Below are positions 43,979 to 52,459 of a stretch of DNA of 64,000 nucleotides, in pieces. A model generated the notes under the pieces. The model ran no database searches, was not told the origin of the DNA, and saw only the letters and a list, made by a program, of their open reading frames with translations. Origin of the DNA: Alistipes sp. (GTDB lineage Bacteria > Bacteroidota > Bacteroidia > Bacteroidales > Rikenellaceae); NCBI GenBank assembly GCA_017403125.1, contig JAFQOR010000012.1, positions 171,654 to 235,653 on the forward strand, written 5' to 3'. Made by a program: the position numbers and the translations under genes. Within the stretch, counting starts at the first letter, position 1, and each line of letters begins with the position of its first letter.

Positions 43979-45862
43979 CTATTCTCTGGCGACGTTATAC
44001 CTCTCGATAAACTGCTCCATGGTCATCTCATTGCCCAGAACTACAACCTTTCCAATTTGAGCACCTTGCTCAATGACCATACGAGAGGTTTTAGTCTTGA
44101 TTGATATATCAAGGACATCTATAACCGCCTCGGAGTTAATGCGTATGCGTGGCGGGTAACGCTCGAAACTAACCACCTCGTTGGTGTTTGTCAGCACCAG
44201 CGAACCAATATGAGCTCGGTTAATTGTCAGCATATTACTCGGACGAGCATTATTGATGCCTCCCCACATCAATGTTTCGACCTCGGCGCCATGGTTGATA
44301 GTCATCTCGGTATGCTCGGTTGTGCCAATCTTGCCAAATCTACCGCCATTGATAATCGTATTGGAGTTGTTAACCGAGAACATGTCATATATATTGGGGG
44401 CAATAGGCGGGTTCTCTAAACTCGAACGCTCGGTGCCATATATGTGGCAGTTATTTAGCACGGCCTTACCATAGACAATAACAGCAGAACCAAACTTTTG
44501 GGTATAGGAAACAATCCTGTTGTTAAGCACATTAACATTGTTCCAGATGGTGCTGAATGCCACCTGATCAGCCCTGTTATTGTACATCGGCATCCAATTA
44601 TGGCAGTAGATACCAAGCGTTGTACAACGTAGCTCTCCGGTGATGGTGAGGTCGTTTACGGTGACCGTCGGAGGTGTGACACCCTTAAATCCACTTTTGT
44701 TGGTTGTAAACGTATTCATCACGAAATCGGCAATGCCGGTAGCCGTAAAGTTAATCGTATGGTTGTTGCCCTGCACCAAGAACTCGCCATCAACGGTGTA
44801 GTCACCCGAAGGGATGGGGAGCATTGACTGTATCTGGTTCTGCCCATAGAACCCTTGGGTGACGAGGTTCTCGGCATGGGTCATAATAGATGTGTTTACC
44901 AAGGTAGCATCGTCCTTAATATTGAAATCGCCATCATCCTCGTCATCCTCTACCCACGAATTTTTCTTGTCGGGGTCGAGAATGGTGAAGAGCTCGATAT
45001 ACTCGCTACGCCTTAGACTATACGCATTTTTGATTACGGCAACATGGTCGAAGCGATCATCGCTGGCATCAATCTGTATGGTAAGATCACCCGCTTGATA
45101 CTCCTCGGCAGGGATAGCAATAAAGAAGCTCTTGAACTCGGTGTTGAGCAAGCCTGCCTCGGCACTATTGCTAAGAGTGATGGTATTCGTGCGCTCGCCG
45201 GCACGAGAGCTGTCGTTGTCAATATGAGCGGTGAAGTCATCTACCATGTTAATAACTACCGGACCCGCAATATTGCGATAGCGCGAGCCTACGACGATGC
45301 AATTGATATGCGCTATATCCGCGTACTTCTCCGTAGTCTTTATGTTGATCTTGACCAAAGCACACGAGTTCATGAAGGTGAAGATGTTACTGAATGGCGC
45401 CGCCTTCGAGACCATCAACGCATGGTCGAGGTTGATGGCGTCGCTACGATATTGCTGCACTGCGTCAATGTACGAGCGTATCACACAGCCACCATCCGAC
45501 AAGTATTCAATCTCGTTATCGGTGCGATAGGGGAAAATCGCATATTTGTTGTTCGTCGCCTCGACAGAGCCCTCGCCATCGACAGCCGTAAGAGGCGAGA
45601 TGATGACATCGGCCTTCTCGGTCACGTACTCTCGGTTTTGAGTGTCGTTCAAGAATACTGATACACCGTCCCCCGACTCCCACCTGAAATAGTAGTCGTC
45701 ACCAAGATATACACGTGTGCTCTCGTCGGCAAACGAGGCGAAAAGACCCGTGCCGGTGTTCGATGTGTAGGGGTTGGTGTGTGGTGGCTCAATATCAATC
45801 TCTTGCTGGCACCCGATGCCCATTAGGGCGCATGCTATGAGCGTAGTAAGCAATCCTCTCAT
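43979..45862 (-). CDS. Fimbrillin-like lipoprotein with a beta-helix-like C-terminus
   Basis: A 627-aa lipoprotein: signal ending GIGC, then QQEIDIE. Residues ~35-290 resemble the fimbrillin (Mfa/FimA-like) fold (GLFASFADESTRVYLGDDYYFRWESGDGVSVFL; ALVKINIKTTEKYADIAHINCIVVG; FFIAIPAEEYQAGDLTIQI). Residues ~340-600 have repeated N-rich turns (VTVNDLTITGEL, AVLNNCHIYGT, NNSNTIINGGRFG) typical of a right-handed beta-helix. It lies 34 nt after the smaller fimbrillin-like gene. Together they may make or decorate a surface fibre; no chaperone-usher genes are present, as expected for type V pili. Confidence 0.72.
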   Translation of the reverse strand: MRGLLTTLIACALMGIGCQQEIDIEPPHTNPYTSNTGTGLFASFADESTRVYLGDDYYFRWESGDGVSVFLNDTQNREYVTEKADVIISPLTAVDGEGSVEATNNKYAIFPYRTDNEIEYLSDGGCVIRSYIDAVQQYRSDAINLDHALMVSKAAPFSNIFTFMNSCALVKINIKTTEKYADIAHINCIVVGSRYRNIAGPVVINMVDDFTAHIDNDSSRAGERTNTITLSNSAEAGLLNTEFKSFFIAIPAEEYQAGDLTIQIDASDDRFDHVAVIKNAYSLRRSEYIELFTILDPDKKNSWVEDDEDDGDFNIKDDATLVNTSIMTHAENLVTQGFYGQNQIQSMLPIPSGDYTVDGEFLVQGNNHTINFTATGIADFVMNTFTTNKSGFKGVTPPTVTVNDLTITGELRCTTLGIYCHNWMPMYNNRADQVAFSTIWNNVNVLNNRIVSYTQKFGSAVIVYGKAVLNNCHIYGTERSSLENPPIAPNIYDMFSVNNSNTIINGGRFGKIGTTEHTEMTINHGAEVETLMWGGINNARPSNMLTINRAHIGSLVLTNTNEVVSFERYPPRIRINSEAVIDVLDISIKTKTSRMVIEQGAQIGKVVVLGNEMTMEQFIERYNVARE

Positions 45863-45896
45863 ATCCTAAAATATTATCGTTTGTGTGCACTAATAG

Positions 45897-46865
45897 TTAG
45901 AACTCATCTCCGCCCTCGGGCGTAATTGGCGTATATAGACCTTCGATATGACCATCGGTAAGCATGCGCCCGACGATGGTCGTTAGATGGTTGCGCGCGA
46001 TAGGTATGCCCTGATCAATAGATATTTTAGCTATGTCCTCATCGCGTAACGAATCTCGTATCATTAGGTCAAATGTGATGTCGCATAGCTCGTAGTCGGT
46101 GAATATGTAGTCGCAAAATATTGTCTTGCGCCCCGAGAGTAACGTGCCGTCGTCGGCTATCTCATTGTCGTAGTCGGCGGGAGTATAGGCGTAAGTAAAT
46201 GGTGCGGTATCATTGCTATTGACACAACCCTCGTAGGCATTAAAACTCTGTGGCATGTCGATGTCGTACGTTATCTCACCATAGTTGAAATCGTATCCAA
46301 AATCCTGAATAATATCCATATCGGTGGTGATTATGCGCAGCTTGGCAAATGGGCGAATAAGCTTGATGCTGACAGGCTTGTTAGCGCAAAACTCATTAAC
46401 AGCGCATTGTCCGGTAAATGCATCGCGATACTCGTTCATGACACGGTTGTTGCCTATGACCTTGACACTTTTAAGGTCGGAGGTGTCGTAGTATAGGTCT
46501 ATGTCCTTGGCACTATCAACAATGTCGGTCCAAACCACTAAACGATAGCTTCGGCCAGGCACCATTCGTACGTCAAATGCCACCGACTTGTTGTCGCTAA
46601 ACTTAACTTTGCGTATGGGCTCGTCACTTCCAACCTGATAGATTTGCAGTATGTAGCGTATGGTCTTATCTCCCGACAGGTCGATATTCTCCAATCCACC
46701 GATGCCACTATCCATGTAGTCGGCACGGCTCAATGAGCACTCCTCGAATGATACATTTACAGTTACAGCATCCCCCTCCTCGATGGTGGTTGATGGCAGC
46801 TCCCTGCTGCAAGAGTAGAGCGCAAGGGCAATGGCCACAAGTGTGAATGTGCGAATATGTAGCAT
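45897..46865 (-). CDS. Fimbrillin/FimB-Mfa2-like lipoprotein (DUF6562-like)
   Basis: A 322-aa lipoprotein: signal ending LYSC, then SRELPSTTIEEGD. The fold pattern is of a Bacteroidales fimbrial anchor or minor subunit: an N-terminal Ig-like half (IRYILQIYQVG, FDVRMVPGRSYRLVVWTDI) and a second half starting RPFAKLRIITTDM. That arrangement is characteristic of DUF6562/FimB-Mfa2 relatives. It leads a two-gene unit with the 627-aa protein. A long leader region with a stable hairpin and a C9 tract precedes it. Confidence 0.7.
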   Translation of the reverse strand: MLHIRTFTLVAIALALYSCSRELPSTTIEEGDAVTVNVSFEECSLSRADYMDSGIGGLENIDLSGDKTIRYILQIYQVGSDEPIRKVKFSDNKSVAFDVRMVPGRSYRLVVWTDIVDSAKDIDLYYDTSDLKSVKVIGNNRVMNEYRDAFTGQCAVNEFCANKPVSIKLIRPFAKLRIITTDMDIIQDFGYDFNYGEITYDIDMPQSFNAYEGCVNSNDTAPFTYAYTPADYDNEIADDGTLLSGRKTIFCDYIFTDYELCDITFDLMIRDSLRDEDIAKISIDQGIPIARNHLTTIVGRMLTDGHIEGLYTPITPEGGDEF

Positions 46866-47513
46866 AATTTGGGGATTTTAGGGTGTTATACGCTTATCGG
46901 TATTCTACTATAATGTACGTGTCGTATAGGATTGCCCCATGTTGTGATAGGACAACCTTCGTCGTGAGAGATAAATTCTAAGGGTATTGCACATGCGCGT
47001 CAATAGGTTGCTCATCGAAGATATTGAGTAACCTACGCTACGGCACGTATAGGCGCATGACCGCCCTATAAGACGGCTAATACATCTGCGAGATGGAAAT
47101 ATGACAGCGGAGTGTCGCCTAACTATTTGAATATCAACAAAATACCCCCCCCCTAACATCTGCGCTAATTGCGCATGTACGGGTGCAGTGCAAGGTGTTT
47201 GTTATGTTCAAATAGCTATTCATTGCATAAAAATGGTGTGATATATAATCAGACACACTATGCAAAGGTAAGCATTTTTTATAAATAATGCATCGTTTGT
47301 GATGTTTTTTTGTTGTTTGTACCATAATATATATTGATACTGTGTGTTGCACGATTTCATCCATGCTTGATGGGTGTTGGATATATGTATTGGGGATATA
47401 TTATATCATCATTATGGTCCATTTTGCTGATAAATATTTTATTTGAGATGCGCGCCATGACCTGTTGGCGATGAGTATAAATGCGATAATAATTGCAAGT
47501 TGGTGGTGAAAAT
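46866..47513. other. Long non-coding region upstream of the fimbrillin-like genes
   Basis: No gene. On the minus strand a possible -7 TACCTTTG is at 47270-47263, giving a leader of nearly 400 nt. The leader would contain nine consecutive G (C9 on plus at 47145-47153) and a stem of 11 bp with one G-T pair (47004-47014 with 47025-47035). The rest is AT-rich. Confidence 0.5.
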
Positions 47514-47544
47514 TTTGCAAATCGATATATTTTGTTTACTTTTG
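47514..47544 (+). promoter_or_regulatory. Promoter of tRNA-Arg
   Basis: TTTG at 47514-47517, a 19-bp spacer and TACTTTTG at 47537-47544, as for tRNA-Lys. Confidence 0.65.
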
Positions 47545-47626
47545 CACCGCAAAAGCCATATAGGCAACACTCTTTGGCTGTTTAGGCAGTTCTATATTAG
47601 TGTTGTGTATATCTATATTTAGCGAT

Positions 47627-47700
47627 GGTTCCGTAGCTCAGCTGGATAGAGCAACAGCCTTCTAAGCTGTGGGTCGTGGGTTCGAATCCCGCCGGAATCA
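47627..47700 (+). tRNA. tRNA-Arg (anticodon TCT)
   Basis: A 74-nt cloverleaf: acceptor GGTTCCG with CGGAATC (one G-T pair) and discriminator A47700; D arm GCTC...GAGC; anticodon stem ACAGC/GCTGT, loop CTTCTAA, anticodon TCT at 47661-47663; T arm CGTGGG TTCGAATC CCGCC-type. The CCA end is not encoded. Its last ~20 bases recur at 47943. Confidence 0.95.
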
Positions 47701-47719
47701 CGAGCGATGCAAACGACAA

Positions 47720-47749
47720 CGACAGAGCAATCACTCTGTCGTTTTTTTT
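47720..47749 (+). terminator. Terminator of tRNA-Arg
   Basis: CGACAGAG (47720-47727), loop CAATCA, CTCTGTCG (47734-47741), then eight T (47742-47749). Confidence 0.85.
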
Positions 47750-47861
47750 GTGGCAAGCCCATCGTGAGCAAGCTCCCGAGTCCTGCCACAAATGCTACGC
47801 CCGATAAATCGGTCTGTCGGTTGCATTCCTGTTACCGGTGGTAGTTTCTTTATTCGGGGTT

Positions 47862-47920
47862 GCGGGGATGATATTATGTCTATTGCTCGGCTTTCTGCCT
47901 CCGCTACAAGGTATCCCCGC
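47862..47920 (+). other. Structured core element, copy 2 (tRNA-Arg locus)
   Basis: GCGGGGAT (47862-47869) pairs with ATCCCCGC (47913-47920). Inside, TATTGCTCGG-CTTTCTGCC and CGCTACAAGG match the tRNA-Lys copy at 35208-35267, with the inner hairpin GGC/GCC retained. The outer stem differs in sequence between the loci but pairs in both. Confidence 0.5.
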
Positions 47921-47942
47921 GAGCTTGGACTTCCTCCGGCGC

Positions 47943-48070
47943 TTCGAATCCCGCCGGAATCACAAAAGAACTAAAAAATATAAGGAGTCGAAAAAATCGA
48001 CTCCTTTTTTGTGATACGAGCATTGACATTCCCCCTAAATCCCCTTTTGTCAAAGGGGGACCTGTCGCTT
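47943..48070 (+). repeat. tRNA-Arg-tail repeat unit with terminator hairpin and REP-like palindrome
   Basis: TTCGAATCCCGCCGGAATCA repeats the tRNA-Arg 3' end 262 bp downstream of it. It is followed by a hairpin (AAGGAGTCGA 47982-47991, TCGACTCCTT 47997-48006, then four more T), GTGAT that can close onto ATCAC, then ATTGACATTCCCCCTAAATC and the palindrome CCCCTTTTGTCAAAGGGG (within 48040-48060), all as in the tRNA-Lys repeats. Confidence 0.8.
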
Positions 48071-48140
48071 CGCGCCGAAACTCTGTACACAGCCGGAGAC
48101 ATATCGGAATCTTAGGGTCCTCGGTCAATGACAACAAAAA

Positions 48141-48169
48141 TCTCTCTCCACGGTTTCGGCGTGGAGAGA
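48141..48169 (-). terminator. Terminator of the 137-aa lipoprotein gene
   Basis: Perfect 11-bp stem (CTCTCTCCACG with CGTGGAGAGAG), 7-nt loop; on the minus strand it is followed by ATTTTTG. Confidence 0.85.
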
Positions 48170-48190
48170 GGTTTACTATTAACATGTAGG

Positions 48191-48604
48191 TTAGTTGAGC
48201 TTAACAACAGGATAGGCTGTGTCATTAGCTTCTCCAACCCATATCCACTTCATATTCTTCTTATCCGCCATTTGCGCAATCTCTAACTCCATGTGATATG
48301 TATCGCCATCATCTTCATCGATAACCAAACAGATAATAGTCTCTCTATCCGAATCGTAATACCACTTTTCAATCTCCTCGTTGCCGTCGATACGTCCACT
48401 ATCAATCTCTGTGACATTGCCTGTGCCATCCTCCTTAAACTCATATAAGATGTATCCTCCCTCGTCGCCACGACCTTCATGGAACGTTAGCTTCCATTTA
48501 CCAACTAAATCGTTTTCGGCAAATCTATCCTGCTTGTTATCTTTCGAATCACCACACCCCACAATCATTGCCATTGCCAGAATCAAAAAGGTTAATCGTT
48601 TCAT
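48191..48604 (-). CDS. Small lipoprotein, lipocalin-like
   Basis: A 137-aa lipoprotein: signal ending MIVGC, then GDSKDNKQD, an acidic surface-type start. The mature part is a beta-barrel-like pattern opening LVGKWKLTFHE (the GxW of lipocalin-like domains), then YILYEFKEDGTGNVTE and WYYDSDRETIICLV. The frame extends to 48646, but ATG 48604 starts the signal. No function is recognised. It ends in its own terminator, next to the tRNA-Arg-tail repeat. Confidence 0.82.
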   Translation of the reverse strand: MKRLTFLILAMAMIVGCGDSKDNKQDRFAENDLVGKWKLTFHEGRGDEGGYILYEFKEDGTGNVTEIDSGRIDGNEEIEKWYYDSDRETIICLVIDEDDGDTYHMELEIAQMADKKNMKWIWVGEANDTAYPVVKLN

Positions 48605-48703
48605 AAACAAATAGTTATTAAGCTGTTGTTTTATAAAATTATCCACCTGCTCACTGTGATAGTTCTATTCATCGAATGAACATTGGAGCCTCAATAGTCT
48701 TTT

Positions 48704-49141
48704 TTAGAGCAGATATTCAAGCACGCTATCCCAATCCGGGAATCGCTCGGTGCCAAAATGGATATGCTCGCCATCGAAGATATCGACACCATGGAGTGTA
48801 CGGTCATCAATGATATAATCACCCTTGCACAGGTTCTTATGGTGCGAGAGAATAAGGCGTTTGTATGCTACCTCGCCGAGATACTTCTGTACCCACAGCA
48901 CCTTGTCGCTCCACGAAGAGGGATTCTTCCACGGCGCAGTAGAGAGGATATAGATATCGTACTTCTGTGCCAATCTCTCGAATGCCTCGATGGCACCGGG
49001 CAGAGGTTTCATCTTGGAGAACAGACCGGGGATATCGTCCCAATGACCCTCGTACTGACGAAGTAGCTCCTTATCGGTGCTGTCGATACCCGACTGAAAA
49101 TCGACCAACACATTGTCCATATCAACATAGAGTGTTTTCAT
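48704..49141 (-). CDS. 5'(3')-deoxyribonucleotidase (HAD family, NT5C-type)
   Basis: A cytoplasmic HAD phosphatase of 145 aa that would dephosphorylate deoxynucleoside monophosphates. Motif I is VDMDNVLVDF (Asp nucleophile and Asp+2), motif II STAPWKN with Ser/Thr, motif III Lys in the HHKNLCKGDYIIDD stretch with motif IV acidic DD. The short form matches bacterial NT5C relatives. The frame opens at 49213; ATG 49141 places motif I near the N-terminus as usual. It stands alone between the lipoprotein and cydB. Confidence 0.88.
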   Translation of the reverse strand: MKTLYVDMDNVLVDFQSGIDSTDKELLRQYEGHWDDIPGLFSKMKPLPGAIEAFERLAQKYDIYILSTAPWKNPSSWSDKVLWVQKYLGEVAYKRLILSHHKNLCKGDYIIDDRTLHGVDIFDGEHIHFGTERFPDWDSVLEYLL

Positions 49142-49329
49142 AACAAAATAGTTTATAACGTTAAATAGGTTTATCAAAGCATATCTACACATAGAGATAT
49201 AGATACGACGCAAAATCTATCACGCACATGTTTGTTTTAGCAAGGTCAATGGCTTCGCGCAACTTCTCGCATACTACTTACTGCCGCCCAACGGCGTGGA
49301 AACCACCACCGGCGGATGCAACGGCAAGT

Positions 49330-50472
49330 CTAATACTTTTCGCCGCGGTCGAGCTCCTCGTTCGTAAGCGACTTCCTATCCATCTTGCGCCAGAAATAGG
49401 CGATGTAGGCGACGACAAAGGGTATGGCGAGCGACACAACAGCCATCGTACGCAGCGTAAACTCACTCGACGAGCTATTAGCTAACGTCAGCGATGAGGC
49501 AAGGTCGCTATTCGAGGGGTAGTAGGCGGTGTGGTTATATCCCGCAATCATGAAGAGCGCCATGACCGCAAAGACCGTACCCGGGCCTGCAAGCCAGATG
49601 CCACGCCTGAAACCCTTGCGGCGCAGCGTAGCCACAACACCCAGAACGAGCATCAGCGCTCCGCACACGAACAGAACAAGCACCGCAGGCATAGCTAACA
49701 GATTGTCGAGATACTTACCGCTCTGCATATAGACCTCGCCCCCATCGGCAACGGCAAAGCCATCCATCGTGAGCAGCTGCACACACACCGCAACGAAGAG
49801 CAACAGGAACAGCCCGAAGCATACGGCGAGGCTGCGACGCAGCTGGGCATGCAGCTTCGCATCATCGACGTTGTTTATAAGATACATGGCGCCGAGCGAT
49901 ATGGCAAGGAACATGACCATAAGACCGAACTCGACGTTAAACGGCACCGTAACAGCCTCCAAGCCATGCCAATCGTTGCCCCAGCGACTGATTACCGGCG
50001 ACCCTATGTCACCCACAGCGCTCTTATCGACCACGAAGTCCGAGCCCGTGAAGAAGGTAGCGACAGCCGCACCTATGAGCAGCGGAGCCAGACAGCCGTT
50101 GAGCGTGAGGAAGATGCGGAATGTTCGCCTACCCAGAATGTTGCCCGCCTTGCTCTGGAACTCGTACGACACCGCCTGAAACACGAACGTAATCAGAATC
50201 AGAATCCACACCCAATAGGCACCACCGAAGCTCGTGCTGTAAAAGAGCGGGAACGAGGCGAAGAAGGCACCGCCAAAGGTTACGAGCGTGGTGAACGTAA
50301 GTTCCCACTTACGCCCCGTAGAGTTTACGATAAGCTGGCGCTCTGCCTCACTCTTTCCGGCAAAGAATATCAGCGCATTGCCCCCCTGCACAAAGAGCAG
50401 AAAGACGAGTAATCCGCCCAGAAGGGCTATCAGAAACCACCAATAGTTCTGCAAAAATTCGTAGGTTATCAT
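49330..50472 (-). CDS. cydB: Cytochrome bd quinol oxidase subunit II
   Basis: Integral membrane subunit of the high-affinity terminal oxidase, 380 aa, needed for assembly and the proton/quinone side of cytochrome bd. About eight transmembrane helices are seen (WWFLIALLGGLLVFLLFVQ; YWVWILILITFVFQAVSYEF; FLTLNGCLAPLLIGAAVATF; VLVLFVCGALMLVLGVVATL; VFAVMALFMIAGYNHTAYYP). It lies 12 nt after cydA. The set lets an anaerobe scavenge and respire traces of oxygen. Confidence 0.95.
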   Translation of the reverse strand: MITYEFLQNYWWFLIALLGGLLVFLLFVQGGNALIFFAGKSEAERQLIVNSTGRKWELTFTTLVTFGGAFFASFPLFYSTSFGGAYWVWILILITFVFQAVSYEFQSKAGNILGRRTFRIFLTLNGCLAPLLIGAAVATFFTGSDFVVDKSAVGDIGSPVISRWGNDWHGLEAVTVPFNVEFGLMVMFLAISLGAMYLINNVDDAKLHAQLRRSLAVCFGLFLLLFVAVCVQLLTMDGFAVADGGEVYMQSGKYLDNLLAMPAVLVLFVCGALMLVLGVVATLRRKGFRRGIWLAGPGTVFAVMALFMIAGYNHTAYYPSNSDLASSLTLANSSSSEFTLRTMAVVSLAIPFVVAYIAYFWRKMDRKSLTNEELDRGEKY

Positions 50473-50484
50473 CGCTGTAAGTTT

Positions 50485-51972
50485 TTAGTCGTTATCAATT
50501 TCGGGACCCTTGCGTATCGCCTTAATCATGATACGCATCTCGATAAGCAGGAAGAGCGTAAAGATTGCGACAAAGAGCCAGAAGGTGGTCTGCACTGCCG
50601 ACAGACTGACACTCGACACCGCCGCCTTCGTAGGCAGCAGACCGTCGATGACCCATGGCTGACGTCCCACCTCCGCAACAATCCATCCCGCCTGACCGGC
50701 TAAATAGACCAGAGGTATGGAGAGCAGCGCCAACCACAACAACCAACGCTTCTGCGCAAGGCGCTTGCGACGCTCCAACCACATCACAACAAACATGAGC
50801 AGCATCAAGAAGCCTCCGACACCCACCATCACACGGAACGCCCAATAGATGAGCCCTACGGGGGGTACGAGCTCCTCCTTCGAGTCGATATATCCATAGC
50901 CGAAGTATTCGATGTTCTCTTCGAGCGTACGACGAGCCACAGCAGCAGCCTCGGGGTCGCTATCCTTCAACTCGCGGTATTGGGCAAAGGCGTCGATAGC
51001 CACCTTTCCGCGCTCAATCTTCTCGTCGGCAGAGAGATGACGCACGCCATCGGGCGTAGTATATCCATCGAGAATATCGTTTATGCCGGGCACAAAGCCA
51101 TCGACATCGTGCGTAGCCAATATCGACAACATGTTCGGAATCTCGACACCCGGAACTATCGAGAACGGAGCACCCTCGCCACCATCCTCCAAGCCCTCGG
51201 CAGCAGCAAGCTTCATGGGCTGATACTTCGCAGCCTGCACGCCCGAGCTATCGCCACTGAACATCACGGCAACAGCGCCAAAGAGGCCCACGATGGTTGC
51301 CACACGTATGCTCGCCAAGGCAAATCGCGTCTCACGCTTTTTGAGCAGATACCAGCAGCTGATGCCTATGACAAAGACCGCACCCGTCATCCAGCCACTG
51401 AACACCGAGTGGAAGAACTTCGATATGGCAACAGGGTTGAAGACCAAAGCCCTGAAATCGACCATCTCGTGGCGCACCGTATCGGGATTAAACTCCATGC
51501 CCACAGGGTTTTGCATCCACGAATTTGCGATAAGAATCCACACCGCCGACAACGCTGCTCCGATACACGTAAACCACGTTGCTGCCAGATGGAAGCGCTT
51601 CGACACCCTCTCCCAGCCGAAGAACATCACCGCAAAGAACGTAGCCTCCATGAAGAAGGCAAAGATGCCCTCAATGGCAAGAGGTGCACCAAAAATATCG
51701 CCCACGAACCATGAGTAGTTACTCCAATTCGTACCAAACTGAAATTCGAGAATTATGCCCGTGGCAATGCCCACCGCAAAGTTTATGGCAAAGAGCTTCA
51801 TCCAGAACTTCGTAGTACGCTTCCAGAACTCGTCGCCCGTAGCCACATAGACACTCTCCATAATGGCTACGATAGCCGCCAACCCCAGCGTCAGCGGGAC
51901 AAATAACCAATGGTAACCGGCCGTAAGTGCAAACTGCATCCTCGACCACTCGACTAATGCTGTTTCTACCAT
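50485..51972 (-). CDS. cydA: Cytochrome bd quinol oxidase subunit I
   Basis: Catalytic, haem-bearing subunit, 495 aa. The N-terminal haem ligand His is in AGYHWLFVPLTLGL (~residue 21), with EFQFGTNWSNYSWFVGDIFGAP-type Glu/Asn residues on helix 3-4 and the second His in the SKFFHSVFSGW segment. The quinol-binding Q-loop has KYQPMKLAAAEGL. Near the C-terminus is YLAGQAGWIVAEVGRQPWV, the usual WxxxExGRQPW motif. It belongs to one operon with DUF4492 and cydB. Confidence 0.96.
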   Translation of the reverse strand: MVETALVEWSRMQFALTAGYHWLFVPLTLGLAAIVAIMESVYVATGDEFWKRTTKFWMKLFAINFAVGIATGIILEFQFGTNWSNYSWFVGDIFGAPLAIEGIFAFFMEATFFAVMFFGWERVSKRFHLAATWFTCIGAALSAVWILIANSWMQNPVGMEFNPDTVRHEMVDFRALVFNPVAISKFFHSVFSGWMTGAVFVIGISCWYLLKKRETRFALASIRVATIVGLFGAVAVMFSGDSSGVQAAKYQPMKLAAAEGLEDGGEGAPFSIVPGVEIPNMLSILATHDVDGFVPGINDILDGYTTPDGVRHLSADEKIERGKVAIDAFAQYRELKDSDPEAAAVARRTLEENIEYFGYGYIDSKEELVPPVGLIYWAFRVMVGVGGFLMLLMFVVMWLERRKRLAQKRWLLWLALLSIPLVYLAGQAGWIVAEVGRQPWVIDGLLPTKAAVSSVSLSAVQTTFWLFVAIFTLFLLIEMRIMIKAIRKGPEIDND

Positions 51973-51982
51973 ATTCGTTTAA

Positions 51983-52213
51983 TTATTTAGTAAGGTTAAT
52001 AGACTCGGTGTTCCTAATAAGTTGCTCGCCCACATACTCGCTACGCTCCACCTCACTCTTACCCGCCAACGTCGGACGAAAGAAGAAGGCTCGCAACACC
52101 ACAAACAGGATTATCAGTTTCAGGAGTATCAACCACCACAGCTGCCGCCCCCATGTCATCGACCTAAACCCATCGACGTAGAAGTTCCATATTGCAATCG
52201 CCCACCTCTTCAT
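51983..52213 (-). CDS. DUF4492 small membrane protein of the cyd operon
   Basis: A 76-aa protein with one transmembrane helix (WWLILLKLIILFVVLRAFFF) after a Trp/Arg-rich N-terminus (AIWNFYVDGFRSMTWGRQLW). DUF4492 genes regularly precede cydA in Bacteroidota and may play a small-subunit role like CydX, which is inference. It stops 10 nt before cydA. Confidence 0.88.
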   Translation of the reverse strand: MKRWAIAIWNFYVDGFRSMTWGRQLWWLILLKLIILFVVLRAFFFRPTLAGKSEVERSEYVGEQLIRNTESINLTK

Positions 52214-52239
52214 AACTCAAAAGTTAGTTTTAGCTACTA

Positions 52240-52270
52240 CAAAATTAGGAAAATTATTCCGATTTACAAA
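52240..52270 (-). promoter_or_regulatory. Promoter of the DUF4492-cydAB operon
   Basis: On the minus strand: TTTG (52270-52267), a 19-bp spacer and TAATTTTG (52247-52240), about 27 bp before the DUF4492 ATG. Confidence 0.65.
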
Positions 52271-52385
52271 TAAAATATGCACTATTACCCCACTATTTGC
52301 AGCATATCCCGCAACCCGACCCCACGCCATAGACCGCCGCACGCTGCTTTTTTCGCGGTTTAGGCTATCTCTTATCGCTATTTTC

Positions 52386-52416
52386 TTTGCCGTTTAGTAT
52401 ATTTATACTAACTTTG
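52386..52416 (+). promoter_or_regulatory. Promoter of the flippase-led run
   Basis: TTTG at 52386-52389, a 19-bp spacer and TAACTTTG at 52409-52416, 43 bp before the ATG at 52460. It rules out the frame start at 52421. Confidence 0.68.
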
Positions 52417-52459
52417 CGCGTTGTGCGTCCGAGGAGCGTGGTGCACGACACTTAACACG

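Noticed and set aside
47597-47791. Minus-strand frame over tRNA-Arg
   Set aside because: Antisense to the tRNA; the peptide VIPAGFEPTTHSLEG is the usual tRNA-tail artefact.
48704-49141. Phage-type nucleotidase as sign of a prophage
   Set aside because: NT5C-type enzymes occur in phages, but no structural phage genes are near.
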